Shown here in pieces: positions 1 to 5,804 of a DNA stretch of 8,150 bases. The translations under genes and the position numbers were made by a program. The stretch spans positions 1 to 8,150 of the forward strand of contig JACRAV010000263.1 of NCBI GenBank assembly GCA_016213305.1, in the 5' to 3' direction. This stretch comes from Candidatus Zixiibacteriota bacterium. Its GTDB lineage: Bacteria; Zixibacteria; MSB-5A5; GN15; FEB-12. Every line of letters begins with the position of its first letter. Within the stretch, counting starts at the first letter, position 1. The notes beneath the pieces were generated by a model that was given only the letters and a program-made list of their open reading frames with translations, did no database searches and was not told the origin of the DNA.

Positions 1-632
1 GCCGTCAGCTTGCGAAGCGCCTGCGACATCAGCCGCGCCTGCAGACCCATGTGGGCGTCGCCCATTTCGCCTTCGATTTCCGATTTCGGAGTCAGAGCCG
101 CGACCGAATCGATCACGATGATATCCACCGCGCCGCTTCGTACCAGCGTTTCGGTGATATCCAGCGCCTGCTCGCCGTTGTCCGGCTGGGAGATGATCAG
201 ATTGCTGAGGTCTATTCCCAGCGACTGGGCATAGTTGGCGTCGAGCGCATGCTCGGCATCGATAAAGGCCGCCACGCCGCCCAGCCGTTGCGCTTCGGCA
301 ATGATATGAAGCGTCAGGGTCGTCTTTCCCGATGATTCCGGGCCGAAGATTTCAACGATGCGCCCGCGCGGAATGCCCCAGACCCCCAGGGCATGATCCA
401 GCCCCAGCGATCCGGTCGGAATGACCTCGACTTCGGCAATCGTCGCGTCCCCCAGACGCATAATGGACCCTTTGCCGAACGTCCGTTCAATTTGTGTCAA
501 CGCGGCATCGAGCGCCTTGCGGCGATCCGGGGCCAGCGTCGGTGTCGTGGTGGTCGCCATTTCCGGCTTCCCTTTCTTCATTTCCAATTTTTTGTCTGCC
601 ATAGTCTCGGAATGTACCGTTGCTGTTTCCAT
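1..632 (-). CDS. recA: RecA recombinase, N-terminal part (3' end beyond window)
   Basis: RecA binds single-stranded DNA, catalyses ATP-dependent strand exchange in recombinational repair, and stimulates LexA self-cleavage. The 210 readable codons match the family almost residue for residue: the FGKGSIMRLG segment near residues 52-61, the Walker A loop GPESSGKT at residues 97-104 (bases 321-344), the FIDAEHALD segment at 123-131, the Walker B strand IIVIDSVAAL at 171-180, and EGEMGDAHMG at 187-196. Translation breaks off after RKLT, so roughly the C-terminal 40% lies left of base 1. The start is uncertain. ATG at 632 is the most upstream and has AAAGGAG upstream, but about 14 nt away, which is long. 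In-frame ATGs at 602, 581 and 560 would trim the N-terminus. The 560 start has AAAGGGA at good spacing and gives a Walker A position close to that of E. coli RecA. Identity is certain; the start is not. Confidence 0.97.
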   Translation of the reverse strand, partial: METATVHSETMADKKLEMKKGKPEMATTTTPTLAPDRRKALDAALTQIERTFGKGSIMRLGDATIAEVEVIPTGSLGLDHALGVWGIPRGRIVEIFGPESSGKTTLTLHIIAEAQRLGGVAAFIDAEHALDANYAQSLGIDLSNLIISQPDNGEQALDITETLVRSGAVDIIVIDSVAALTPKSEIEGEMGDAHMGLQARLMSQALRKLT

Positions 633-667
633 AAGTATATCACTTTCTCCTTTCCAACGCTAACCTA

Positions 668-739
668 CTTTGGGGCACTGACAAAGGGTGTCAGGCAAAA
701 CGCGAAGGGAGGGACCGCGGGCTTTCTAACCCCCCAAAG
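668..739 (-). repeat. Nested inverted repeats in the recA leader
   Basis: CTTTGGGG at 668-675 is the exact reverse complement of CCCCAAAG at 732-739. Between them lies a perfect 6-bp hairpin, CTGACA (678-683) and TGTCAG (689-694) around a 5-nt loop. Read leftward, this would fold as a leader just upstream of the recA ribosome-binding site. It could be an operator or an mRNA structure; nothing in the sequence decides which. Confidence 0.4.
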
Positions 740-840
740 GCATAGATAATTCCAATCCACTTTGGAAGCAAATTCTGCAAAAGTTTTCACGGTTTTGAGC
801 TTTTGAATCAAATGGCCACGGCCCGGCAATTGTTTCTTTC

Positions 841-874
841 CATAACTAATTGTCAATCAATATGTTAGATTATG
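841..874. promoter_or_regulatory. Imperfect palindrome upstream of the sigma-54 promoter
   Basis: CATAACTAA at 841-849 is mirrored by TTAGATTATG at 865-874, giving nine complementary pairs with one bulged A (869). The centre lies about 70 bases upstream of the expected transcription start of the PEP-CTERM gene, which is on the close side for a bacterial enhancer-binding protein site. A site for the activator of the promoter at 903-918 is one reading. It may instead serve recA, or be chance in AT-rich DNA. Confidence 0.3.
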
Positions 875-902
875 CGTGAGTGGCTGGGATGACCGTTTCG
901 AT

Positions 903-918
903 TGGCACGAGTGTTGCT
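903..918 (+). promoter_or_regulatory. Sigma-54 (RpoN) -24/-12 promoter
   Basis: TGGCACG (903-909), four bases, then TTGCT (914-918) matches the RpoN consensus TGGCACG-N4-TTGCW at every defined base. The invariant GG (904-905) and GC (916-917) are exactly 10 bases apart. Transcription should begin near 929, giving a leader of about 54 bases to the ATG at 983. Sigma-54 promoters need an ATP-driven enhancer-binding activator. For PEP-CTERM genes the known activator is the PrsK/PrsR two-component pair; its use here is inferred, as neither gene is in the window. Confidence 0.88.
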
Positions 919-982
919 AAATACTGCCTGAATGATTATAGCTATGAACAGAAACAAGATGAAAAATACAAGAGGAACCACC

Positions 983-1669
983 ATGAAAAAGATCCTGCTC
1001 TGGTCCGTTCTCGCGGTTTTACTGATGGTTGTGCCATCGGCTTTCGCGATTCCGGACCTCCAGCTCTACTTCGACGGCGCCACCTACGACGCCGCCACTG
1101 AAACCTGGATCACCAGTGCCTCCAGCTTCGACCTCTATGTCGTAGGCCAGGCCGGCATCAATAATGTTCTGGTCAGTATGGCTCTTTCCGGTCATGGCCC
1201 GAATGATACGCCTGACTGCTCAGTCGATGTCGATGGCACTAATTATGGAAGCTTCACCTACGGCTATCCGCCGCTGGCAAACGACCCGGCAGTCTTTGAT
1301 AACGGCAGTGTGGACCTTGCCACGCACGGTATTTATCCGTCTTGGTTCACCGAATTTAATGCCGGGAACTATGGCGATGTCGGCAAGCTGGGTGACTGCA
1401 CTCAGGGTGGCTGGTTGCCGAGCAGTGGTTATCTTCCCGGTAGCGGCGGCCAGCGCGGTGAGTTCCGCAAGTTCTCGATCAATGTCAACGGCGACTGCGG
1501 CGTGCATTTCGACGCCTACACGTTGAATGCGGACGGTACGGTGGACAAGTTCGCGCCGTTCTCGCACGATGCCGAGAAGGGCGGCCCGCCCGTTCCGGAA
1601 CCGGCCACAATGCTTCTGTTCGGACTCGGTCTGGCCGGTGCCGGTCTGACCCGTCGGTTCAAAAAGTAA
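983..1669 (+). CDS. Secreted PEP-CTERM sorting-domain protein (choice-of-anchor N-like)
   Basis: A 228-residue exported protein with a C-terminal exosortase sorting signal. Residues 1-22 are a signal peptide (KK, hydrophobic core, likely cleavage after AFA). The C-terminus is a classical PEP-CTERM tripartite tail: VPEPATM at 204-210, a hydrophobic Gly/Leu/Ala helix to about 222, and the basic end TRRFKK. After export the tail should be recognised by a membrane exosortase, processed, and the protein released to or anchored at the surface, typically alongside exopolysaccharide. Segments such as HGIYPSWFTEF (115-125) and the HFDAY / FAPFSHDAE region (175-198) resemble, from memory, the choice-of-anchor N family. 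The ATG at 983 is chosen because AGAGGAA sits 5 bases before it and it opens directly on the signal peptide; upstream in-frame ATGs at 932, 944 and 959 would add a non-signal extension. It stands alone, between a sigma-54 promoter and its own terminator. No exosortase gene is in the window. Confidence 0.92.
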   Translation: MKKILLWSVLAVLLMVVPSAFAIPDLQLYFDGATYDAATETWITSASSFDLYVVGQAGINNVLVSMALSGHGPNDTPDCSVDVDGTNYGSFTYGYPPLANDPAVFDNGSVDLATHGIYPSWFTEFNAGNYGDVGKLGDCTQGGWLPSSGYLPGSGGQRGEFRKFSINVNGDCGVHFDAYTLNADGTVDKFAPFSHDAEKGGPPVPEPATMLLFGLGLAGAGLTRRFKK

Positions 1670-1695
1670 TTCCCACTTCGAACGATACCCCTTCG

Positions 1696-1725
1696 GAGCG
1701 GCTCACCTGAGCCGCTCTTTTTTTT
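1696..1725 (+). terminator. Intrinsic terminator of the PEP-CTERM gene
   Basis: GAGCGGCTCA (1696-1705) and TGAGCCGCTC (1708-1717) are perfectly complementary; allowing a 4-nt ACCT loop leaves nine GC-rich pairs. Eight T residues follow (1718-1725). The hairpin begins 26 bases after the stop codon at 1669, so the PEP-CTERM gene is probably a single-gene transcript. Confidence 0.95.
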
Positions 1726-1791
1726 GGGGGCGCGGGGAGAGCAAGGTTATCTCTCGGGCTTCAAATATGACGTTGCCAAACGTCTGGTTGA

Positions 1792-1821
1792 CGTCGCATC
1801 TCGACTACGCTCGATGCGACG
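1792..1821. repeat. Hairpin between convergent genes
   Basis: CGTCGCATC (1792-1800) pairs perfectly with GATGCGACG (1813-1821) around a 12-nt loop that itself contains TCGA-type complementarity. It lies between the PEP-CTERM terminator and the end of the methyltransferase gene. No T-run follows on either strand, so it is not a standard intrinsic terminator. It looks like a dispersed palindromic repeat. The rest of 1726-1903 shows nothing I recognise. Confidence 0.5.
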
Positions 1822-1903
1822 AAAAATACAAACTGCTGTGGTCTGGTGGCTCGTTTGTCCACCTGTGAAGCGAACGGAGATAGTCTGTCGATCCGGCCTG
1901 CGA

Positions 1904-3139
1904 CTATGGCATCGTTTCCGGGTGACGACTCAACAGCGCCTCTTCCTGTCTCAGGATCGCCGTCTTGAGTTCATCCAGCGTCTGCCGCGCCTTGTTGTGG
2001 GTGTCAAGGACAATCACATACTCGACATTGAGCGGCTTCCGGGAGAACCTCTGCGAGCTGACCCGGTACCGCTTGTACCCCTGCATCTCGACCGTCACCC
2101 GCCCCCGCTCCAGATTCGCCAACAGCAGATCATCGAGCCGGATCATCCCGTCGGTGCTGTAACTGGTCAGAATATGCCGGGCATTCAGGGCGCCGATCAG
2201 CTTGCGATAGGCTGTGGTCGCCTCGTCCGAGTAGTTGTACGCGCTCCGCCGCTCGGTGCGCCAGTCGGTCCGGATCGCCGATTTGCTCCCCGCCGTGATC
2301 GATTTGCTGATTTCCGGCTTGTCCCAGAGCGCGACCGAGTTCAACACATGGTAATTGCTCCCGTAGGGGTGCTGGTTGTAGGGTGGGTCGAGATAGGCGA
2401 TATCAATCTCGGTCGTCGCCAACTGCTCGGCCAGAAGTTGCGCGTCCATGCAGTACACTTCGTTTCGCAGACCGTTGTCATGGAACACCGCCGGCTCAAG
2501 CACCAAGTCGGTGGCGATTCGATAGAGAGCTGTCCCGGTCTGCCCGCCCCACCCGTTGTGAAATCCCTTGAATACTCCGCTCGTGTTGCTCCGATAGCAG
2601 GCCTGATATAACAGCGGCGCCAGCAGGCAGTCTTCTTCTTCCTGATCAATCAAGCCGGCCTCACACCATTCGAGAGTCTGATGCCGAATGGCGTCGATCC
2701 GCATGCCGTTCTTGCGCATGTAGAACATCCGGTCCACCTGCACGTCGAACTTGTCATCATCGCGCGGACAGAGATGCTCGGTCACCCAGTCGATACGCGG
2801 GGGCAATTCGTTGAGCGTCCTGATGGCCTGTTCATACCCGCCCAGTTTAGCAAAGCGCGGCTCGCCGTTTGTTGTGATATAGCAACTATTGATAACCCTC
2901 GCATACGGCTCCCAGTCGTTGGCGATTACCCTCATGCCGCGCGATTTGGCATACCGGGACACCACACTGCTTCCGGCGAACAGATCGACAAACACCCCGC
3001 CCGATGTCCGAGGAGAATGTTTGATCGCCCGACCGATCAGGGGAAGAAGTTTACGTTTATTCCCGATATAGGGGATCAGCTGATTGAAGACATAATGCCG
3101 GGTGTGCGCCGCCGAGTGGTCTTTGCGACTGTAGTCCAT
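1904..3139 (-). CDS. D12-class adenine-specific DNA methyltransferase
   Basis: A 411-residue protein of the D12 (Dam/MboI-like) N6-adenine methyltransferase class, which transfers a methyl group from S-adenosylmethionine to adenine in a specific DNA site. The order of motifs is the alpha-class order: motif X PYIGNKRKLL at 23-32, the AdoMet-binding motif I VDLFAGSSVVS at 51-61, a long variable target-recognition region (about 90-240), then catalytic motif IV YLDPPYN at 249-255. The GSNYHVLN segment after motif IV resembles methyltransferases of type II systems. It begins 9 bases after the thioredoxin-fold gene stops, so it is probably co-transcribed and translationally coupled; no clear Shine-Dalgarno precedes the ATG. 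No restriction endonuclease is visible nearby, so it may be an orphan regulatory methylase, a defence-system remnant or a prophage-type methylase. The recognition sequence cannot be read from the protein. Confidence 0.93.
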   Translation of the reverse strand: MDYSRKDHSAAHTRHYVFNQLIPYIGNKRKLLPLIGRAIKHSPRTSGGVFVDLFAGSSVVSRYAKSRGMRVIANDWEPYARVINSCYITTNGEPRFAKLGGYEQAIRTLNELPPRIDWVTEHLCPRDDDKFDVQVDRMFYMRKNGMRIDAIRHQTLEWCEAGLIDQEEEDCLLAPLLYQACYRSNTSGVFKGFHNGWGGQTGTALYRIATDLVLEPAVFHDNGLRNEVYCMDAQLLAEQLATTEIDIAYLDPPYNQHPYGSNYHVLNSVALWDKPEISKSITAGSKSAIRTDWRTERRSAYNYSDEATTAYRKLIGALNARHILTSYSTDGMIRLDDLLLANLERGRVTVEMQGYKRYRVSSQRFSRKPLNVEYVIVLDTHNKARQTLDELKTAILRQEEALLSRHPETMP

Positions 3140-3148
3140 ACGCCGGAT

Positions 3149-3676
3149 TTAAAAAATACCGATGATGGTGTCGGTTTCGGCCTCTTTCGTCTTCAGAAAG
3201 TCGGCCCATTCGGTTTTTCCGAAATGGCCGTAGTGCATATATTTCAGGTACTGTTTGAACGATTTGAGATCCATGCTCGCCTGGAACATGCCGGTGATAT
3301 TCCCCGAGGTGTCGAAAAACACGTAGGTCGGAATCTGGCTGGTGAAGGTGCTGAAGAATCTGGTTCGGTCGTACAGCTGTCCGCCGATCGTCGCGGGCAG
3401 ATCCCTGTCGATATCGAAATTGATCGCGAAATAGTTCGTGTTCAAGAACCAGGCGACTTCGGGACGCGAGAAGACGTTCTTGGTCATGATCTCGCAATTT
3501 TCGCAGGTGACCTGGCTGATGTAGAAAAAGATCGGACGGGGCCCTTTCGGGAAAGTGGCCTGGACTTCGCTTAAGGCATGCCAGTGAATCTTGTCTTCAA
3601 GATGTTTGGTCGATCCGCACGAGACGACCGCGATGGCCGCCAGCGCCCAGCAACAGATTCCGATTTTCTTCATCAT
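3149..3676 (-). CDS. Thioredoxin-fold lipoprotein with CxxC motif
   Basis: A 175-residue thioredoxin-like lipoprotein. Residues 1-19 form a lipoprotein signal peptide (MMKK, hydrophobic core) ending in the lipobox VVSC with Cys20 as the lipidated residue, which would tether the protein to a membrane facing the periplasm. The thioredoxin-like domain follows: strand PIFFYIS at 48-54, redox pair C58-E-N-C61, then the family's cis-proline strand (IPTYVFFDTSG). This arrangement is typical of Thioredoxin_7/DsbD-gamma-like proteins that shuttle electrons to exported partners; the exact partner is unknown. The start at 3676 has GGAGA about 7 bases upstream; ATG at 3673 is an equally possible neighbour. 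The reading frame opens further, to 3826, but that extension overlaps the FmdB-like gene and lacks a signal sequence, so it was not used. The stop overlaps the approach to the methyltransferase gene by only 9 bases of spacing. Confidence 0.87.
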   Translation of the reverse strand: MMKKIGICCWALAAIAVVSCGSTKHLEDKIHWHALSEVQATFPKGPRPIFFYISQVTCENCEIMTKNVFSRPEVAWFLNTNYFAINFDIDRDLPATIGGQLYDRTRFFSTFTSQIPTYVFFDTSGNITGMFQASMDLKSFKQYLKYMHYGHFGKTEWADFLKTKEAETDTIIGIF

Positions 3677-3716
3677 CAAAATTCTCCGCCCACGACCGCG
3701 GGCCTTGTCAATTAGC

Positions 3717-3917
3717 TCAACCGAAGCCGCTTCCACATCCCGGACGCGCACAGGCCGGAACAGTCTGGCTGGAGCCGGTGGCGGCTGAAAACACCGACAA
3801 AAGTTTCTGCGTCTCTTTCGATCCACAAGCCGGGCAGACGATTTCGGCCGAGCCGCCGGTTACTAATTCTTCAAATTTCTTGTCGCAATTCGTACAGCGA
3901 TATTCATACAAAGGCAT
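3717..3917 (-). CDS. FmdB-family putative regulatory zinc-ribbon protein
   Basis: A 66-residue zinc ribbon. The opening MPLYEYRCTNC is the hallmark of the FmdB family. Cys8/Cys11 and Cys28/Cys31 form the two CxxC knuckles expected to bind one zinc. A second pair, Cys56 and Cys61, lies in the flexible glycine-rich tail, also common in the family. The name comes from a putative regulator near formamidase/formylmethanofuran-type genes; the biochemical role of most members is unknown. It is 40 bases upstream of the thioredoxin-fold lipoprotein gene and 112 bases downstream of the DUF302 gene. That longer gap contains two strong hairpins, so it could start a separate transcript. Ribosome-binding signal is weak. 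Confidence 0.93.
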   Translation of the reverse strand: MPLYEYRCTNCDKKFEELVTGGSAEIVCPACGSKETQKLLSVFSAATGSSQTVPACARPGCGSGFG

Positions 3918-3940
3918 ATGTACGTCTCATTTCTAAGTGG

Positions 3941-3963
3941 GTCAGTCTCCGCGTGAGACTGAC
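3941..3963. repeat. Palindromic repeat, 9-bp stem (copy 1 of GTRGGTC family)
   Basis: GTCAGTCTC (3941-3949) and GAGACTGAC (3955-3963) pair perfectly around the loop CGCGT. On the plus strand it is flanked by GTG before and ATC after, matching the copy at 7825-7847, which reads GTAG before and ATC after. Nothing resembling a T-run follows. Confidence 0.75.
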
Positions 3964-3978
3964 ATCCTTACCCGCGCC

Positions 3979-4001
3979 GTCAGGGTCGCAAGGACCCTGA
4001 C
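3979..4001. repeat. Palindromic repeat, 9-bp stem (copy 2 of GTRGGTC family)
   Basis: GTCAGGGTC (3979-3987) and GACCCTGAC (3993-4001) pair perfectly around a 5-nt loop. Read on the minus strand it begins GTAGGTC with loop CTTGC, nearly the same frame as the copy at 7825-7847 (GTAGGTC, loop CCTGC) although the stem bases differ. It sits 15 bases from copy 1, in the DUF302-FmdB gap. Confidence 0.75.
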
Positions 4002-4029
4002 CTACAAGAAACACATGTAACCCGCCTCG

Positions 4030-4419
4030 TCACACCGCCTGGTGCATGATCTTCTTGAGCCGTTCTTCGACATCCGCCGCCAACTGCTCCAGCCCCGATC
4101 CGGGGAGCATCTGCGAAATGATGCTCGGCCGGCCGAGACAGACATGGGTCTTGCCCCCTTCGGTATAGACGGAAAATTTGCACGGCATGAACAGGGCGAC
4201 GTCGATACTTTTCTGAAGCGCCTGATGGGCGAACGCGGAGTTGCAGACCTCGATAATTTTCAGCGGTCCGCGCTCGAACCCTTTTTCGGCCAAGGTGGCC
4301 TTCACATCGTGCACGTGGAGCACCCGGAACTGGCCTTCCGGGGCCAGCTTTTCCAGATTGGCGACCACCGTGTCGAACGGTTTGGGTGTGGTCAGTTCGT
4401 ATCCGATTTCTTTATTCAT
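4030..4419 (-). CDS. DUF302 domain protein
   Basis: A 129-residue soluble protein of the DUF302 family. Family signatures are the block KIIEVCN at 54-60 and MPCKFSVYTEGGKTHV at 78-93, the latter with Cys80 and the beta-hairpin typical of this fold. Members are small single-domain proteins whose biochemical activity is not established. The two conserved cysteines (59 and 80) and its place between an OsmC-like protein and a thioredoxin-fold lipoprotein suggest a thiol-related role, which is inference. It begins 15 bases after the OsmC-like stop, consistent with one operon. The start is ATG at 4419 with a GGGG stretch about 8 bases upstream; an out-of-frame ATG at 4423 is ignored because it stops after three codons. 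No signal peptide. Confidence 0.9.
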   Translation of the reverse strand: MNKEIGYELTTPKPFDTVVANLEKLAPEGQFRVLHVHDVKATLAEKGFERGPLKIIEVCNSAFAHQALQKSIDVALFMPCKFSVYTEGGKTHVCLGRPSIISQMLPGSGLEQLAADVEERLKKIMHQAV

Positions 4420-4434
4420 ACATAAACCCCGAAC

Positions 4435-4854
4435 TTACTCGTTGATGACCTTATAGGAAGACACGATTTTGGTCCTGTTCTGCAGAGTCAGGCCGACCGT
4501 ACAGTATTTCTGCTCGGACAGTTCAATCGCCCGGGCCACTTTCTGGGGGTCGAGATTTTTGCCGCGCGCGATAAACCTGACCTCGATACTTTCAAGCGGC
4601 CTGGGATATTGTTCGGGTTGCTGGGCAACCAGTTCGATCTCAAGCGCCCTTAGCTCCTGCTTCTGTTTTTCCAGAATCCGTACGACGTCGATGCCGGTGC
4701 ATCCCGCTAATGAGAAAAGGAGCATTTCACTTGGTTTATAGCCGGACTCATCACCGCCGTCGGCTTTCGACCCGTCGGTGACGACCTTGTGCCCGAAGGC
4801 GCTGGTTCCCTCGAACCTGAGTCCTCCCGCCCATGTCATCTTTGCCTTGACCAT
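4435..4854 (-). CDS. OsmC/YhfA-like peroxiredoxin-type protein
   Basis: A 139-residue OsmC-family protein closest in pattern to E. coli YhfA. OsmC/Ohr proteins are dimeric thiol peroxidases that reduce organic hydroperoxides with a reactive and a resolving cysteine; YhfA-type members are less well defined. Both cysteines are present: Cys52 in AGCTGIDVVRIL and Cys118 in EQKYCTVGLTL. Glu43 in the PSEMLL segment matches the conserved glutamate of the family. Length and the MTWAGG...GHKVVTDG opening match YhfA from end to end, supporting the ATG at 4854. The ribosome site is poor, and Met6 with AAGG five bases upstream is an alternative. First gene of the minus-strand array; a weak promoter candidate lies at 4886-4913. 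Confidence 0.93.
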   Translation of the reverse strand: MVKAKMTWAGGLRFEGTSAFGHKVVTDGSKADGGDESGYKPSEMLLFSLAGCTGIDVVRILEKQKQELRALEIELVAQQPEQYPRPLESIEVRFIARGKNLDPQKVARAIELSEQKYCTVGLTLQNRTKIVSSYKVINE

Positions 4855-4885
4855 ACCTGCCGTTCACCGTCCTCTCTGGACCGGT

Positions 4886-4913
4886 AATCTACGATAAATT
4901 CGCCCGAAGTAAA
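4886..4913 (-). promoter_or_regulatory. Candidate sigma-70 promoter of the osmC-like operon
   Basis: On the minus strand TTTACT (4908-4913) and TAGATT (4886-4891) are separated by 16 bases. Each hexamer matches 4 of 6 consensus bases. Transcription would start near 4878, leaving a leader of about 24 bases. The position, in the 87-base gap after the AlkD-like gene, is sensible, but the match is weak. Confidence 0.35.
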
Positions 4914-4941
4914 CCCCTGGAATTGCCCCGCAGAGACATCG

Positions 4942-5682
4942 TTACACATCGGAGCCCTTCCCTGCCGCCAGCGCCCGCTTGCGAAGCCCGGGCGGAAGCT
5001 TCTCTATGGCGTAGCGCAGGGTTGTCCGCGGCATGTTGTCACTGTTTCGAACAACGTATGCAAACACCTCCCGGGGGTGTCCCCGGCTGGCTTCCTTGAG
5101 CATCCAGCCACACCCCTTCTGGACCAGGTCGTCCCGATCCGACATGAGCAGGTCGGATGTGACAGCCGCCTCGGAAAAGTCCAACCCCTGTCGAAGCGAC
5201 ACAATCAGGCTGACTGCCGCCCCACGGCGAACCCACCGGTTGCGCGACTTGACCCAACGCCGGGTCCGGGGGATAAAATCAGGGTACTGACAGATTACCT
5301 GCCCCAGCGCCCCACAGCAAAGGTGGTCGCACGCCCCCCAGTTATCGACACCGGTGGATAGCCAGTTTTCGAAACGGCTGAAATCGGATCTGTTGTACTT
5401 CCCTTTGAGTTTTTCCGCCCAATCGAAGGCCACGAATCGCATGTTCCGGTCGCGCTCAGTCAGCATCTCGTCACACATGTTAAGAATCTCGGTGGTCGTC
5501 ATGGAGCGGCAGTTCCGAAACGTCCGGCCAGATATTGCTCGCAGAACGTCCGTTTTGATGCTGACCGGCTCTGCCAGCTTTTCCTTGAAGAATCGCTGGT
5601 AGTCGCGCTTAAAGAGCGGTTTGTCGTGGCGCTGTATGTCCCTGCGTAGCGCCTCGAGTATCGGTTCATACGCCTTCTTCAT
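4942..5682 (-). CDS. AlkD-like DNA alkylation repair protein (HEAT-like repeats)
   Basis: A 246-residue, all-helical protein of the DNA alkylation repair (AlkC/AlkD) superfamily, whose members are glycosylases excising N3- and N7-alkylated bases using a HEAT-like solenoid. Key residues can be placed: Trp115 and Asp119 in DNWGACDHL (the W-x3-D catalytic pair of AlkD), an arginine in the RWVRRGAAVS helix at about 152-153, and Trp193 in CGWMLKEASRG. Length is close to the 237 residues of Bacillus AlkD. The start at 5682 has GGGAGAGG just upstream; ATG at 5700 is possible. A longer frame reaching 5829 was rejected because it would run over the pepF start. It is divergent from pepF and 87 bases from the osmC-like gene, probably its own unit. 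The superfamily also contains DNA-binding members without glycosylase activity, so activity is inferred. Confidence 0.87.
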   Translation of the reverse strand: MKKAYEPILEALRRDIQRHDKPLFKRDYQRFFKEKLAEPVSIKTDVLRAISGRTFRNCRSMTTTEILNMCDEMLTERDRNMRFVAFDWAEKLKGKYNRSDFSRFENWLSTGVDNWGACDHLCCGALGQVICQYPDFIPRTRRWVKSRNRWVRRGAAVSLIVSLRQGLDFSEAAVTSDLLMSDRDDLVQKGCGWMLKEASRGHPREVFAYVVRNSDNMPRTTLRYAIEKLPPGLRKRALAAGKGSDV

Positions 5683-5740
5683 ATCCTCTCCCGATTCCAT
5701 CCCCCCAAGCAAATCGTTCCCGGCCCGAAGGTCAACGACA

Positions 5741-5771
5741 TTGCGCCAAACCGCTTGGGGTGTGATATTGT
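5741..5771 (+). promoter_or_regulatory. Candidate extended -10 promoter of pepF
   Basis: TGATATTGT at 5763-5771 is an extended -10 element (TG-N-TATTGT). TTGCGC at 5741-5746 could be a -35 at a long 19-base spacing. A start near 5778 would leave a short leader before the pepF ribosome site AAAGGA (5793-5798). The match is moderate at best. Confidence 0.3.
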
Positions 5772-5804
5772 AGAAATGATGTCCACAGGAACAAAGGAAA
5801 CACC

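Larger units (their letters stand above)
633..982. other. Divergent intergenic region between recA and the PEP-CTERM gene
   Basis: About 350 bases without a convincing gene. The recA side (633-740) is GC-rich and contains two nested inverted repeats. The middle (740-880) is AT-rich with an imperfect palindrome at 841-874. The right side carries a sigma-54 promoter at 903-918. I saw no E. coli-type (CTGT-N8-ACAG) or Bacillus-type (GAAC-N4-GTTC) LexA box and no convincing sigma-70 promoter for recA. A 63-codon minus-strand reading frame at 665-856 lies here but has no recognisable family. Confidence 0.7.

Noticed and set aside
665..856. 63-codon minus-strand frame upstream of recA
   Set aside because: No family resemblance, no clear ribosome site, and it overlaps the inverted repeats of the recA leader.
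1724..3574. Two long plus-strand frames (1724-2611 and 2681-3574)
   Set aside because: They are antisense to the methyltransferase and thioredoxin-fold genes, which have clear family motifs; GC3 bias of the real genes keeps the opposite strand open.
3677..3826. N-terminal extension of the thioredoxin-fold protein to 3826
   Set aside because: It overlaps the FmdB-like gene and would bury the lipoprotein signal peptide inside the protein.
3938..4005. Two adjacent hairpins as a CRISPR array or standard terminator
   Set aside because: Only two palindromes with no uniform spacers, and no T-run follows either of them.
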